From Saccharofermentans sp. (lineage in GTDB: Bacteria > Bacillota > Clostridia > Saccharofermentanales > Saccharofermentanaceae), in assembly GCA_024403855.1 (NCBI GenBank), contig JAKSRC010000004.1, forward strand, positions 62,001 to 126,000: 64,000 nucleotides of DNA. Reading direction: 5' to 3'. How positions within the stretch are numbered: position 1 is the first letter of the stretch; every line of letters begins with the position of its first letter. A program made the translations under genes and the position numbers. The notes below the pieces were generated by a model. The model had not been told where the DNA came from. It did no database searches and saw only the letters and a program-made list of their open reading frames with translations. Positions 25,147-35,483 of this stretch are shown piece by piece.

Positions 25147-26343
25147 ATGAAGATTTTAGTAATCAATTGCGGTAGTTCTTCCGCTAAGTTCCAGCTTTTC
25201 GACGTCGATACAGGCGCTGTTCTTGCAAAGGGTAATGCCGAGAGAATCGGTATCGACGGTAAGCTTACATATAAGCCTGCCGGCAAGGATGAGTTCGTAT
25301 CTACAGAACCCATGCCTGACCACAAGGTTGCAGTTCAGATGATCCTCAACGCTCTCGTTGATAAGGATCACGGCGTTATCGCAGACGTATCTGAAATCGC
25401 TGCTGTAGGACACAGAGTTCTCCATGCAGGTATGCATTACAGCGAGTCAGTTATCGTTAACGAGGACGTTAAGAAGGTTATCAGACAGTGCTTCCCGTTG
25501 GGACCTTTGCACAATCCTGCAAACCTCATCGGTATTGAGGCATGCGAGGATGTTCTCCCTGCAGGCACACCTCAAGTTGCAGTATTCGATACAGCTTTCC
25601 ATCAGACAATGCCCCCGAAGGCTTATACATATGCTCTCCCTTATGAGCTTAGCGAGAAGTATTCCATCCGCCGTTATGGTTTCCACGGAACATCTCACCG
25701 TTATGTAAGCCACAGAGTTGCTGAGTTCCTTGGTAAGGATTACAACGACATCAAGATCATCACATGCCACCTTGGTAATGGTTCTTCTTTCGCAGCAGTT
25801 AACCATGGTAAGTGCCAGGATACTTCAATGGGTCTCACACCTCTTGCCGGTATCTGCATGGGTACAAGAACAGGTGATATCGACCCTGCTATCGTTCCTT
25901 TCCTTATGAAGAACGAGAACCTTTCTGCTGACGAAGTAGATACTCTCCTCAACAAGAAGTCCGGTGTACAGGGACTTTCCGGTGTATCTTCCGACTTCAG
26001 AGATTTGGAGAAGGCAGCTAAGGAAGGCAATGACAGAGCTCAGCTTGCACTCGATATGTTCGCATACCAGGGCAAGAAGATCATCGGTTCTTATGCAGCA
26101 GCTATGGAAGGTGTTGACGTAATCGTATTCACAGCTGGTATCGGCGAGAACACAGACCACATGAGAAAGGCTATGTGCGAAGGCCTTGAATTCATGGGCG
26201 TTGAGTTTGACGATGAAGCAAATGCTGGCCTCCGTGGTAAGGAAGCAATCATCTCCAAGCCTTCATCAAAGGTTACAGTTTGCGTTATCCCTACAAACGA
26301 AGAGCTCGCAATCGCTCAGGAGACTGAAGCTCTCGTAAGATAA
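25147..26343 (+). CDS. ackA: Acetate kinase
   Basis: A 398-residue ASKHA-fold kinase that makes acetate and ATP from acetyl phosphate. [19 protein letters not shown] is the phosphate-1 loop with the family start. [14 protein letters not shown], a [12 protein letters not shown] segment and the late [14 protein letters not shown] are diagnostic. Length is normal. AGAGGAG precedes the ATG. Second gene of pta-ackA, closed by the terminator at 26374-26405. Confidence 0.97.
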   Translation: MKILVINCGSSSAKFQLFDVDTGAVLAKGNAERIGIDGKLTYKPAGKDEFVSTEPMPDHKVAVQMILNALVDKDHGVIADVSEIAAVGHRVLHAGMHYSESVIVNEDVKKVIRQCFPLGPLHNPANLIGIEACEDVLPAGTPQVAVFDTAFHQTMPPKAYTYALPYELSEKYSIRRYGFHGTSHRYVSHRVAEFLGKDYNDIKIITCHLGNGSSFAAVNHGKCQDTSMGLTPLAGICMGTRTGDIDPAIVPFLMKNENLSADEVDTLLNKKSGVQGLSGVSSDFRDLEKAAKEGNDRAQLALDMFAYQGKKIIGSYAAAMEGVDVIVFTAGIGENTDHMRKAMCEGLEFMGVEFDDEANAGLRGKEAIISKPSSKVTVCVIPTNEELAIAQETEALVR

Positions 26344-26373
26344 TTCCTTACGCAATAGAATAACAAGCACTTA

Positions 26374-26405
26374 AAAAGGTTGCCTCAGTTTGAGACAACC
26401 TTTTA
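26374..26405. terminator. Terminator after ackA
   Basis: AAAAGGTTGCCTC and GAGACAACCTTTT pair (one G-T step) around AGTTT. The convergent ktrA gene ends 30 bases further on and may share it. The stem is almost the same as at 19476-19507. Confidence 0.88.
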
Positions 26406-26435
26406 ATTTGCTTTGAAATTAATTTGTGTTGTATA

Positions 26436-27089
26436 TCAGTACTTGATTCCGAAGCATTTCTGGATATCCTTATCAGCGCCGAAAATCGTTACTGTGTCGC
26501 CCTCTTCGAAAATGAAATCTGCAGGGAATTCAAGAATCGGCTTGCCATTTCGCTTAATCGACAGGACATTGAGGTGGAGCTTGTTTCTGATACCAAGATT
26601 AACAAGGCTGTCGCCAATCCATTCTGTAGGAACCTTTACCTCGAAAATTGAATACTCACCGGGGAATTCGAGGTAATCGACAACCTTACCGGAGCAGAAA
26701 CGGATTGCTGCCCATTCAGCGAGCTGCTTTTCGGGGAAGACTACAGCATCAGCACCATTTGCGAGAAGGAACTTCTTCTGTACTGATCTTGAAGCTCTTG
26801 CAACAACATACTGTGCTCCACATTCCTTAAGGAGTGAAGCAGTCTCAAGTGAAGCTTGGAAGTTGTCACCGATGGCAACAAAGCAGACATCGAAGCTTTC
26901 AACGCCAAGAGATCTTACGAAAGTCTCATTTGTGGCATCACCAATGAGGGAGCTTGTAACCATTCCAAGAACGGGTTCTAATCTCTCCTCGGAGGAATCT
27001 ACTGCGAGAATTTCATCGCCGGCTTTGCTGAGCTGGTCGATGAGGTGATATCCGAATCGTCCGATTCCTATTACGAGTACGCTTTTCAT
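26436..27089 (-). CDS. ktrA: TrkA/KtrA-family potassium uptake regulatory subunit
   Basis: A 217-residue cytoplasmic ring-forming protein. MKSVLVIGIGRFGYHLIDQL is a Rossmann RCK-N domain with GxGxxG, and residues about 140-217 are an RCK-C (TrkA-C) domain. It gates the partner channel encoded just upstream (22 bases). RCK-C domains of KtrA bind c-di-AMP in other Firmicutes; whether this one does cannot be told. AAAGGAAA precedes the ATG. Confidence 0.9.
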   Translation of the reverse strand: MKSVLVIGIGRFGYHLIDQLSKAGDEILAVDSSEERLEPVLGMVTSSLIGDATNETFVRSLGVESFDVCFVAIGDNFQASLETASLLKECGAQYVVARASRSVQKKFLLANGADAVVFPEKQLAEWAAIRFCSGKVVDYLEFPGEYSIFEVKVPTEWIGDSLVNLGIRNKLHLNVLSIKRNGKPILEFPADFIFEEGDTVTIFGADKDIQKCFGIKY

Positions 27090-27110
27090 AAATGTTTCCT
27101 TTCTGTCGGA

Positions 27111-28448
27111 TTAGCCGACCGCTATGTTGTCTGCCGGGTATTGTCTGTTACCTGTTGATTTGCGGGTAATTGCTGCAAATACCAGTGTCAGACCACCGAC
27201 ACGTCCTGTGTACATTGATATGATTAATACGATTTTCGATAAAGTGTGCAGAGTAGGAGTAAGACCCATTGAAAGACCGACGGTACCGACAGCGGACGCA
27301 CTTTCGAATAAGGATCTTAAGAATGCGTGATTCTCAAACTTGGCGATAAACATAGCACCGAAGATTGCCATGAGCATATCAAGCATGAAAACAGCAATTG
27401 CACCATAGATAGCTTCGGTTGTAATTCTGCGCTTGAATATGGCAGGAGACTTCTCGCGCTTGAAAACAGAAATCATGGTAAAGAAGAGAACTGCGACAGT
27501 GGTGATCTTCATACCGCCGGCTGTGGAACCTGGTGCACCACCTACGAGCATAAGCATTATTGTCATTACAATGCCTGTGCCGGAGTAGTCATTATAATCT
27601 GTTGTATTAAAGCCGGCTGTTCTCGGAGTGACAGCATGGAAAAGAGAAGCAAGGAATCTCTGACCTGCAGGCATATCGGAATATTCGCCAAACCATAAAT
27701 AGATGAAAGGAATGACAACGAGGAAAATTTCCATTACTAGAATAAGCTTGCTCTGTGTGCTGTATTTGTAGAACTTTAAGCCGTGTCTTCTGATATCGAG
27801 CCATGTAAGGAAGCCAAGGCCACCTGTAAGGATAAGGAATACCAGCGTTATTACGATTATCGGATTGTCCCAGTAAGGCATCATGGATGAGAATTCACCG
27901 TGAGTACCATTAAGATCGAAGCCCGCATTACAGAATGCTGAAATTGAAGTAAAGATTGATACCCAGATTCCCTTTAAAACACCGTATTCGGAAATGAAGA
28001 CGGGAGACATTGCAACAGCACCCATAGCCTCGAAAATTATGGAGCCGAGTACGATGAAACGGGTGTATTTCATAATCTCGCCAAGGTTAGGAGCTGAGAC
28101 AGCTTCCTGCATAGTGGTTCTAGCCTGAAGACCAATCTTCTTGCCGATGATCTTGCTTAAGACGGTTGCCATGGTAACAACGCCCATACCGCCTATCTGG
28201 ATGAGGACCAGGATTACGATCTGACCGAACCATGACCAGTGACTCCATGTATCATAGAGAACAAGTCCGGTAACGCAGCTTGCTGATGTGGAAGTAAACA
28301 ATGCATCGAGAAATCTCGTCCATTCACCGGTTCTGGTGGAAATGGGGAGCATAAGCAGGAATGCACCTGCAAGAATCAATAAGACGAAACCCAGAAGTAT
28401 TGTCTGAGCGCCGCTTAATCTGTAATGTTTTTTACCACTCTTAGTCAT
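27111..28448 (-). CDS. ktrB: TrkH/KtrB-family potassium channel subunit
   Basis: A 445-residue polytopic membrane protein. The four selectivity-filter-like loops are recognisable, including SASCVTGL, SAFCNAGFDLNG, TPRTAGFNTTD and SAVGTVGLSMGL. It forms the K+ pathway regulated by KtrA. The ATG at 28448 has no visible Shine-Dalgarno; TATAAT on the minus strand (28457-28462) is so close that the message may be nearly leaderless. No later start would preserve the first membrane helix. Confidence 0.93.
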   Translation of the reverse strand: MTKSGKKHYRLSGAQTILLGFVLLILAGAFLLMLPISTRTGEWTRFLDALFTSTSASCVTGLVLYDTWSHWSWFGQIVILVLIQIGGMGVVTMATVLSKIIGKKIGLQARTTMQEAVSAPNLGEIMKYTRFIVLGSIIFEAMGAVAMSPVFISEYGVLKGIWVSIFTSISAFCNAGFDLNGTHGEFSSMMPYWDNPIIVITLVFLILTGGLGFLTWLDIRRHGLKFYKYSTQSKLILVMEIFLVVIPFIYLWFGEYSDMPAGQRFLASLFHAVTPRTAGFNTTDYNDYSGTGIVMTIMLMLVGGAPGSTAGGMKITTVAVLFFTMISVFKREKSPAIFKRRITTEAIYGAIAVFMLDMLMAIFGAMFIAKFENHAFLRSLFESASAVGTVGLSMGLTPTLHTLSKIVLIISMYTGRVGGLTLVFAAITRKSTGNRQYPADNIAVG

Positions 28449-28596
28449 ACGTAGACATTATAAATTAAAAAGTAAAAAAATACGCAAATTTTCGTTGCAC
28501 TTCATCCTGAAAAGAAAATTGTCCTATTAATAGACAGTCAACATCATTCATAACTGATATAATTTCCTAAATAGTTTTTCAAGGGAGAGCTTTGCT

Positions 28597-31029
28597 TTGG
28601 CAGACGATAGTTTTAGTAATTCAGATGAGTTTTTCAGAGATTTGGAAAGCATTTATTGCGACGGCATGGAAGAAGCCGGCAATCAGGATGCAGACAAACT
28701 TCTCGAAGGACTTAATAAAGAACAGAAAGCAGCTGTAATGCACCTTAACGGACCGCTTCTTATTCTTGCGGGTGCCGGCTCAGGTAAGACCAGAGTTATT
28801 ACATACCGTATCGCATATATGCTGCGTAAGCACAATGTTGCGCCTTCTTCGATTTTGGCAATCACATTTACCAATAAGGCTGCCAATGAGATGCGCGAGC
28901 GTATTGAGGGACTTGTCGGTGAACAGTCCAAGTATATCTGGTGTGGCACGTTCCACAGCATTTTCGCGAGGTTATTAAGACGCCATGCGGATCTTTTGGG
29001 CTATACTAAGAATTTCTCAATTATTGATACAGACGACCAGCTGAAGTTGGTCAAGGAATCAATGAAGGAACTCGATATTGCAGATAGTCAGTTTAAGCCC
29101 AAGAGCATACAGATAGAGATTTCCAATGCCAAGAACAGATTCGTCGGTGTTGACGAGTATTCTCTTCTTGCAGGCAAGGAATATTTCTTAGGTGTTGTTG
29201 CAAAAATCTACAAGAAGTATCAGGAAAAGCTCATAGCAAATAATGCGATGGATTTCGATGATATTCTCGTAAATATGGTAAAACTCCTGGATCAGAATCC
29301 TGATATTTGCGAGCTTTACAGAGCGAAGTTCAGATACATCATGGTAGACGAGTATCAGGATACGAATGAGCCGCAGTACCGTGCGATAATGAAGCTCGCA
29401 AAGGGTAATGACAATATCTGTGTAGTAGGTGATGACGACCAGTCTATTTATTCATTCCGTGGAGCTGATGTCAGACTTATTCTCAAGTTCGAGAAGGATT
29501 TCCCCGGTGCGAATGTAATCAAGCTCGAAGAGAATTACCGTTCCACAAAGACGATCCTTAATGCTGCCAACTGCGTAATTGCCAATAATACCAAGCGTAA
29601 GAGCAAGAGACTCAGAACTGAAGGTGCTGAAGGCGAGAAGATAATCGTTATGAACGCTGATACGTCAGCCGGTGAAGCTGACTTTGTCGGAAGAACGATT
29701 AAGATGATGGCCGATAAAGGCAAGTTTAAATATTCGGACTGTGCAGTTCTTTACAGAATGAACGCTCTTTCCCGTAACATAGAAACTGCTTTGCATAATC
29801 TTGGAATTCCTTTCAGAGTTTATGGCGGAATGCGATTCTACGATCGAAAAGAGATCAAAGATGTATTGGCATACCTTAAGCTTATTAATGATTCGAAGGA
29901 TAATATCGCTTTTGAGAGAATCATTAATGTCCCCAAGAGAGGTATCGGCGATGCTACGATCGAGAAGATCAGACAGTACGCCATTAGCGACAACATCAGT
30001 ATGTTCGAAGTAGCAGAGCATGCTGTCGATTATCCTGAACTTGTGAGATCTGCTTCCAGGATATGTGCATTTACTGACCTTATTAATGCGATGAGGGCAA
30101 AGCTCAGAGAAGATGATATGGACTTCGCTCACTTCGTTGATTATGTAGAAAATGAATCCGGAATAATCGAAGAGATTACCGAACAGCGTGAGAAGAAAGG
30201 CGAGATTATCGACAGAGTCGAGAACCTCAAAGAGCTTTTGTCCGAAGCAGCCGAGTACGATAAGGCGCATCGCGCTGAGCCGGTTGATATGGATACGCTT
30301 GAGATTGATGAAGGTGACGGACTTCCTGTTGAAGTTGATGAAGATTTCTTTTTCGATACGGCGACAGCAGATACGACAGAAGGCATACTTGGACTTTATC
30401 TCGAGAATGCTTCGCTCTTTACTGAAGGCGATGACTTCAACGATACAGATGATTTCGTAAAGCTTATGTCGATTCACAGCGCGAAAGGTCTGGAGTTCGG
30501 TGCCGTCTTCCTGATTGGTCTTGAAGAAGGTGTATTCCCCAGCTACAGATCGATTCAGAGTGCTGACGATACAGAAGAAGAGCGAAGACTTATGTATGTA
30601 GCAATAACAAGAGCCAAGAAGAATCTCTTCATCGTTCTTGCAAAGCAGAGAATGCTTTTCGGTCAGACGAACTGCAATCAGCCTTCCAGATTTATAAAAG
30701 AGATTAATCCGGAGTTGCTTTATCTCATGGGCACCAAGAGAGAAGCTCCCAAGGATGCTCCTTCAGGCGAGTCACAGCGCGAGAAGTCGAAGAAGTCTAT
30801 TGCTTCTGCAATCAAGTCGCAGTTCACTCAGGGGAAGAAGGTACAATCTTCGGAGGGACAGATAAAGCCTGACGATTTGTTTGTCGGTATGAAAGTCACC
30901 CATCCGAGGTTTGGCGAGGGCGTAATCCTGAAGGTCGAACCTGTTGGTGGCGATGCTCTGATAACCGTTGATTTCGATGGAATGCGTAAGAATATGTTGG
31001 CAAATGCGGCGGGACTGAAGAAGGCATAA
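28597..31029 (+). CDS. pcrA: ATP-dependent DNA helicase PcrA/UvrD
   Basis: An 810-residue superfamily 1 helicase for repair and replication restart. The Q motif LNKEQKAAV and Walker A GAGSGKT (59-65) open domain 1A; DEYQDTN, a GDDDQSIYSFRGAD segment, LEENYRST and VAITRAKKNLF follow. Residues about 765-805 (KVTHPRFGEGVILKVE) form the C-terminal Tudor-like domain that in PcrA binds RNA polymerase. A TTG at 28597 is the start, with AAGGGAGAG upstream. The acidic extension before the Q motif is about 40 residues longer than usual. Confidence 0.95.
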   Translation: MADDSFSNSDEFFRDLESIYCDGMEEAGNQDADKLLEGLNKEQKAAVMHLNGPLLILAGAGSGKTRVITYRIAYMLRKHNVAPSSILAITFTNKAANEMRERIEGLVGEQSKYIWCGTFHSIFARLLRRHADLLGYTKNFSIIDTDDQLKLVKESMKELDIADSQFKPKSIQIEISNAKNRFVGVDEYSLLAGKEYFLGVVAKIYKKYQEKLIANNAMDFDDILVNMVKLLDQNPDICELYRAKFRYIMVDEYQDTNEPQYRAIMKLAKGNDNICVVGDDDQSIYSFRGADVRLILKFEKDFPGANVIKLEENYRSTKTILNAANCVIANNTKRKSKRLRTEGAEGEKIIVMNADTSAGEADFVGRTIKMMADKGKFKYSDCAVLYRMNALSRNIETALHNLGIPFRVYGGMRFYDRKEIKDVLAYLKLINDSKDNIAFERIINVPKRGIGDATIEKIRQYAISDNISMFEVAEHAVDYPELVRSASRICAFTDLINAMRAKLREDDMDFAHFVDYVENESGIIEEITEQREKKGEIIDRVENLKELLSEAAEYDKAHRAEPVDMDTLEIDEGDGLPVEVDEDFFFDTATADTTEGILGLYLENASLFTEGDDFNDTDDFVKLMSIHSAKGLEFGAVFLIGLEEGVFPSYRSIQSADDTEEERRLMYVAITRAKKNLFIVLAKQRMLFGQTNCNQPSRFIKEINPELLYLMGTKREAPKDAPSGESQREKSKKSIASAIKSQFTQGKKVQSSEGQIKPDDLFVGMKVTHPRFGEGVILKVEPVGGDALITVDFDGMRKNMLANAAGLKKA

Positions 31030-31080
31030 GCGATAATGTAGTATAATAGTCTAACGCGCTTAGTAAGGAGACTACATCAG

Positions 31081-32310
31081 ATGTCAGAAAACCTCAGTTT
31101 TCAGGACCTTTATGCCGACAGTCTTGCCTGCATCGGAAAGTCAGATAAGATTTCCGAAGCAACAAGTTCAAAGATTAAGATTCTTCAGGACCAGAGAGAC
31201 AAGCTTTTGAGCGTAAATGCTACAAAGTGCTGTGAATCAAGAGGCAGATTAAAGCCTGAGGCTAATGCTGATATCAGAAACTGTTTTGAGAGGGATATGG
31301 GAAGAATCATATACTCTCAGGCATTCCGACGCTTGAAGCACAAAACACAGGTTTTCTTTAATCCGGCTAACGATCACATCTGTTCAAGACTTGAGCATGT
31401 TATTTATGTAGATTACATTGCTTCGACTATCGGTAATGCATTGAATCTTAATGTTGATCTTATTAAGGCGATTGCTTTGGGCCACGATGTCGGTCACACG
31501 CCTTTCGGACATAGCGGTGAAAGAATTCTTAACAAGAAGCTTAAAGAGATCGATGACAAGCTCTATTTCGAGCATGAGTCCAACGGTCTTCGTGTTCTTA
31601 ATATTCTTGAGAAGAGAAATGCTGAAAGTGGTCTTAATCTGACATTCGAAGTTAGGGACGGCATTATATCGCACTGTGGTGAGTACTATTCAGAAAGAAA
31701 GCTTGAGCCTTGTAAGGACAAGACAGAAGAGGATCTTTCATATCTGACACCCAAGAAGTTACGCAAAGTACCGGCAACAATGGAAGGCTGCGTTGTCAGA
31801 TTTGCCGATAAGATTGCATACGTCGGAAGAGATATTGAAGACGCCTTGAGAACCGGAGTTATTGCAAATGAGTTCGATGTCCCTGTGGTAGTTGACGGAA
31901 TGGGAAGCTCTAATTCAGAGATCATTAACTTCCTCGTTCAGGACATCATTGAGAACAGTATGGACAAGAACAGCATTATGATGAGTGATCACGCCGGTGA
32001 CGCACTTGAGCATACTCTTAATGAGAATGTTTCAAAGATCTATACTGCTACGAGTGTTAAGACTTATGAGAAGTATTGTGACGTTATGCTTGAAGGACTT
32101 TTCGATGCTTTCTATCAGGCAGTACAGAACATAGACAGAGCTTACAACTCAAGGTCGGCAGCGATAAGAAAGTTCTCTGAGTTTGTATATAACCATCCGG
32201 AATATAAAGCAAATGAGGACACACCGCTCCCGATTTATGTATCGGATTATATTGCAGGCATGACTGATTCTTTTGCAGTAACCTGCTTTAACGAAATTTA
32301 TAAGAGTTAA
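31081..32310 (+). CDS. dgt: Deoxyguanosinetriphosphate triphosphohydrolase (Dgt family)
   Basis: A 409-residue HD-domain dNTPase, releasing triphosphate from dNTPs. RLKHKTQVF, a SRLEHVIYVDYIA segment and ALGHDVGHTPFGHSGE carry the metal-binding H...HD...D motif, with ADKIAYVGRDIEDA completing it. AAGGAG lies 10 bases before the ATG. It is followed 13 bases later by a YfbR-type deoxynucleotidase, suggesting joint control of nucleotide pools. Confidence 0.9.
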   Translation: MSENLSFQDLYADSLACIGKSDKISEATSSKIKILQDQRDKLLSVNATKCCESRGRLKPEANADIRNCFERDMGRIIYSQAFRRLKHKTQVFFNPANDHICSRLEHVIYVDYIASTIGNALNLNVDLIKAIALGHDVGHTPFGHSGERILNKKLKEIDDKLYFEHESNGLRVLNILEKRNAESGLNLTFEVRDGIISHCGEYYSERKLEPCKDKTEEDLSYLTPKKLRKVPATMEGCVVRFADKIAYVGRDIEDALRTGVIANEFDVPVVVDGMGSSNSEIINFLVQDIIENSMDKNSIMMSDHAGDALEHTLNENVSKIYTATSVKTYEKYCDVMLEGLFDAFYQAVQNIDRAYNSRSAAIRKFSEFVYNHPEYKANEDTPLPIYVSDYIAGMTDSFAVTCFNEIYKS

Positions 32311-32323
32311 TAGAGAGGGAATA

Positions 32324-32959
32324 ATGGGAAATAAAGAGGAATACGGATTTTTCGCGATGCTTGATCGTATGCAGTACATCGAAAGATGGTCACTGATGCG
32401 TAATAGCAGAACTGAGAATATAAAAGAACACAGCTTCGATGTTGCGGTGATTGCACATTGCCTTACTTTGCTTCATAACAAATTTGAAAGTGGCAAGACA
32501 GGTGCAGTATTGCCCGATCCTTACAGAGTTCAGGCTTATGCTCTTTATCATGACTGCACGGAGATTCTGACAGGTGATATGCCTACACCTATCAAGTATC
32601 GCAATAAGGAGATAACTCAGGCTTATAAGGAAGTTGAATCTGAAGCGGCAGCAAGTCTTGTTGAGCTTTTGCCGGACGATCAGGCAATGCGTGAGATTTA
32701 CCTTAATCTCTTATCACCTGATATGAATACCGAAGAAGACGAGCTTATTCATAAACTTGTTAAGGCAGCAGATAAGATTTCCGCATATATTAAGTGCTTA
32801 AGAGAAGAAAGCAGTGGAAATGCTGAATTTTCAGCTGCCAAGGATTCTATTGGCAAGATAATCAGAGAGATGCATTTGCCTGAAGTAGATTATTTTATGG
32901 AACATTTTGTCCCCTCTTACGGATATACGTTAGACAGGATAACCGGAAGGGAAGGTTGA
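32324..32959 (+). CDS. yfbR: YfbR-type HD-domain 5'-deoxynucleotidase
   Basis: A 211-residue HD hydrolase. YIERWSLMRNSRTENIKEHS carries the Arg and His of YfbR, ALYHDCTEILTGDMPTPIK the HD motif and specificity loop, and LVKAADKISAYIKC the last Asp. It would dephosphorylate deoxynucleoside monophosphates. GAGAGGGA precedes the ATG. Located immediately downstream of dgt, the two enzymes act on tri- and monophosphates respectively. Confidence 0.88.
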   Translation: MGNKEEYGFFAMLDRMQYIERWSLMRNSRTENIKEHSFDVAVIAHCLTLLHNKFESGKTGAVLPDPYRVQAYALYHDCTEILTGDMPTPIKYRNKEITQAYKEVESEAAASLVELLPDDQAMREIYLNLLSPDMNTEEDELIHKLVKAADKISAYIKCLREESSGNAEFSAAKDSIGKIIREMHLPEVDYFMEHFVPSYGYTLDRITGREG

Positions 32960-32963
32960 CGTT

Positions 32964-35483
32964 ATGTTTATCAGGAGAGCGGAGTATTTTGTAGTAGCCG
33001 CACTCTTTGCAGTGCTGGCAATCGTTTCTGCAGTTGTTATGGCACTCAGCCTTGATACAGGCATTGTCGCTCCCGGAAGAAGAGCTTTGAATAAATCTGA
33101 CGATATCGTTGCAAGAGCGGGTGCTCTGGTATCTGTATCCGACAGTGAAGTGAAGATTGCAAAAAGCAGAGTCTCAGACGGACTGGTATCCTGCGGAGAT
33201 TATGTCATCTCTGTTATGACTTCACCTGATTACCTTCTTAATGGAGTATCAGATGACAGGTTTGCTGAAGATCTGTGCAATGTCGTTTTCGGCGAAGTAA
33301 AGCAGAATGAAAAGAATGATGTTCTTGATTATCTGAAGAAGCATAACAGAATGGAGACAATTGACAGGACGATCGCTTCTGAGAATAAGAGTCTCAGAGC
33401 GTCCGGAAAAATTGCCGAAAAGGGCAGTACGGTTTCAGATGTCAGCCTTGAATCTACTATTGATTCAACCGAACAGTACACTGTAGGAATCAGGGAATCT
33501 AAAGGTTCATATACTGCGACAGGCGATGAAGTTAGAACTGACTTCTTCGTTGATGGTTCACTTTATTATGGATATATGAAGTTCACGAATGATAAGAATA
33601 ATTATCGTGAGTTCGTTTTGTCGTGGGATACAGCTGACTGTGATCCCGGAAGACATAAAGTCTATGCACTTTTGAGAAGCTCCGACGGAAGAGGAACAGT
33701 CATTTCAGGCGGCGAGATTACAATTCCCGAAAAGACAACAATCGCACCCGGCTCTGTTCATGAGACAAGCATTCCTGAAGGTGAACAGACTTCCTGGTAT
33801 ATGATCGATTGTGGTGAAGAAAACTGCTATATCGATTTCGCCGGATTATCCGATGATATAAGAGTATCCCTTTATAACCTGAAGGGTGAACTTGTAGGAA
33901 CTAATGAGAATCCCGGTATTCCGTATGCGATGTTAAGAGGCAAAAAACAGGATGTCGACTCTGTTATTCAGGAGACAGGAATCAGTAGTGTTTCTAACTG
34001 TTTCTATGTCTGCGTAAGCAGGGCAGGCTCAGAAGGCGATAGCGAAAAAGCCGTTAACTTTACCATGATCCAGGCAAGGGAATGCGCTTATTTCGATGGT
34101 GCTTATATGGCTGTTACAAGTGATGACGGAAGTGGCAAAGTAAAGCTCACCGATATGGCGAACAATACTTATGAGGTCGAAAAGGAAAAGGCCGGAATCC
34201 TTCCTATCAACGGAACATTGTCCGGACTCATCGTTGCAGATTCAGTTTCTGCAAAGTCTTTAGACATTTATCCTAAGTTTGATTTCCTGACACGTGATTA
34301 TGCGTACTATGCAGACGATACACAGGGACTTGCTTTCAGATGCGTAGCATTGGAAGGTTATTCCGCAGACATATCAATCGTTGCTGATATAGATGGTGAG
34401 GAAAGGACGATAGACCAGGGAGAGATATTCAGTCTTCCTTATGGCGAGACACTCGTTACTCTTACGGTTACAAGTTTCGACGGGTATTCTGATTCTTACC
34501 GATTCTACCTTTTGAAGGGTAATGACTCCGGAGATTTCTATGAGAACACCCTGTCAAAATTCCCTGAAAGCTACTACAGCGGACTCTGGCTTCTCCATAG
34601 CCTCAGACCCAATTATGTTTTCAAGCCATACTATACGAATCTTTCATTTGGTTCAGTTGTTGATGCTGAAGACAGTTATGGCAGAAGCCTCATACAGAAG
34701 TCTTCACATGCTTCTTATGTAAAGCCCAACAGCAAGGTTTACGATAAGCCCGACTGGATGGCAGCGAAGCCGGAAGTAATAAGCTATTTCTTAGATCCAC
34801 GCAATTTCTTCACACCGGAAAAGATCTTCCAGTTTGAACTTTTGGGATTTGATCCTAATGTTCATACGGTTCAGGGTGTAAAAGAGATCATCAAGGGTTC
34901 TTTCATGGATGGATCTCCCGATTACGATTATGCAAGGATAATTTATGAGGCAGGAAAGGAAGCGGGCGTCTCCCCATATTTCCTTGCCAGCAGAATTATT
35001 CAGGAGATGGGTTATAAGGGTGAGTCAGCTCTTTCGAGAGGCGACCTTACAGGATATGAGGGATATTATAATTACTATAATATCGGTGCATATGCGACTA
35101 CTGAAAAGGGCGGCGCTGTAATAAATGGTGCCAAGTATGCTCAGTGGGGAAAAGATCCGGATGGTAAAGAGATAACCGAATCTGAAGCAGCTTTCCTTTT
35201 GCCGTGGACTTCCGTCGAGAAGGCAATTAAGGGCGGTGCTTTATGGATTGCATCAGGTTATATCGACAGAGGTCAGAACACTTTGTATTTCCAGAAGTTC
35301 GATGTGCTTGATGACGGAACAGACAAGTATAATCATCAGTATGCCCAGAACATCATGATGGCTTATTCCGAAGGTTTGAGATATTACAGAAGTTATCGAG
35401 CAATAAATATGACAGATAACGGTTTTGAATTCATAATACCTGTATATAACAATATGCCTGATTCATACGGGAGACTGCCTTAA
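32964..35483 (+). CDS. Secreted/anchored cell-wall glucosaminidase
   Basis: An 839-residue protein with an N-terminal membrane anchor (VVAALFAVLAIVSAVVMALS). Beta-rich modules follow in the middle; the region around 430-510 resembles a cadherin-like sandwich. The C-terminal 250 residues contain SYFLDPRNFFTPEKIFQFEL and SPYFLASRIIQEMGYKGESA, then YNYYNIGAYAT, matching LytB-like endo-beta-N-acetylglucosaminidases. The Glu in RIIQEMG is the likely catalytic residue. It would cut peptidoglycan glycan strands during wall turnover. The stop overlaps the next start by one base. Confidence 0.8.
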   Translation: MFIRRAEYFVVAALFAVLAIVSAVVMALSLDTGIVAPGRRALNKSDDIVARAGALVSVSDSEVKIAKSRVSDGLVSCGDYVISVMTSPDYLLNGVSDDRFAEDLCNVVFGEVKQNEKNDVLDYLKKHNRMETIDRTIASENKSLRASGKIAEKGSTVSDVSLESTIDSTEQYTVGIRESKGSYTATGDEVRTDFFVDGSLYYGYMKFTNDKNNYREFVLSWDTADCDPGRHKVYALLRSSDGRGTVISGGEITIPEKTTIAPGSVHETSIPEGEQTSWYMIDCGEENCYIDFAGLSDDIRVSLYNLKGELVGTNENPGIPYAMLRGKKQDVDSVIQETGISSVSNCFYVCVSRAGSEGDSEKAVNFTMIQARECAYFDGAYMAVTSDDGSGKVKLTDMANNTYEVEKEKAGILPINGTLSGLIVADSVSAKSLDIYPKFDFLTRDYAYYADDTQGLAFRCVALEGYSADISIVADIDGEERTIDQGEIFSLPYGETLVTLTVTSFDGYSDSYRFYLLKGNDSGDFYENTLSKFPESYYSGLWLLHSLRPNYVFKPYYTNLSFGSVVDAEDSYGRSLIQKSSHASYVKPNSKVYDKPDWMAAKPEVISYFLDPRNFFTPEKIFQFELLGFDPNVHTVQGVKEIIKGSFMDGSPDYDYARIIYEAGKEAGVSPYFLASRIIQEMGYKGESALSRGDLTGYEGYYNYYNIGAYATTEKGGAVINGAKYAQWGKDPDGKEITESEAAFLLPWTSVEKAIKGGALWIASGYIDRGQNTLYFQKFDVLDDGTDKYNHQYAQNIMMAYSEGLRYYRSYRAINMTDNGFEFIIPVYNNMPDSYGRLP

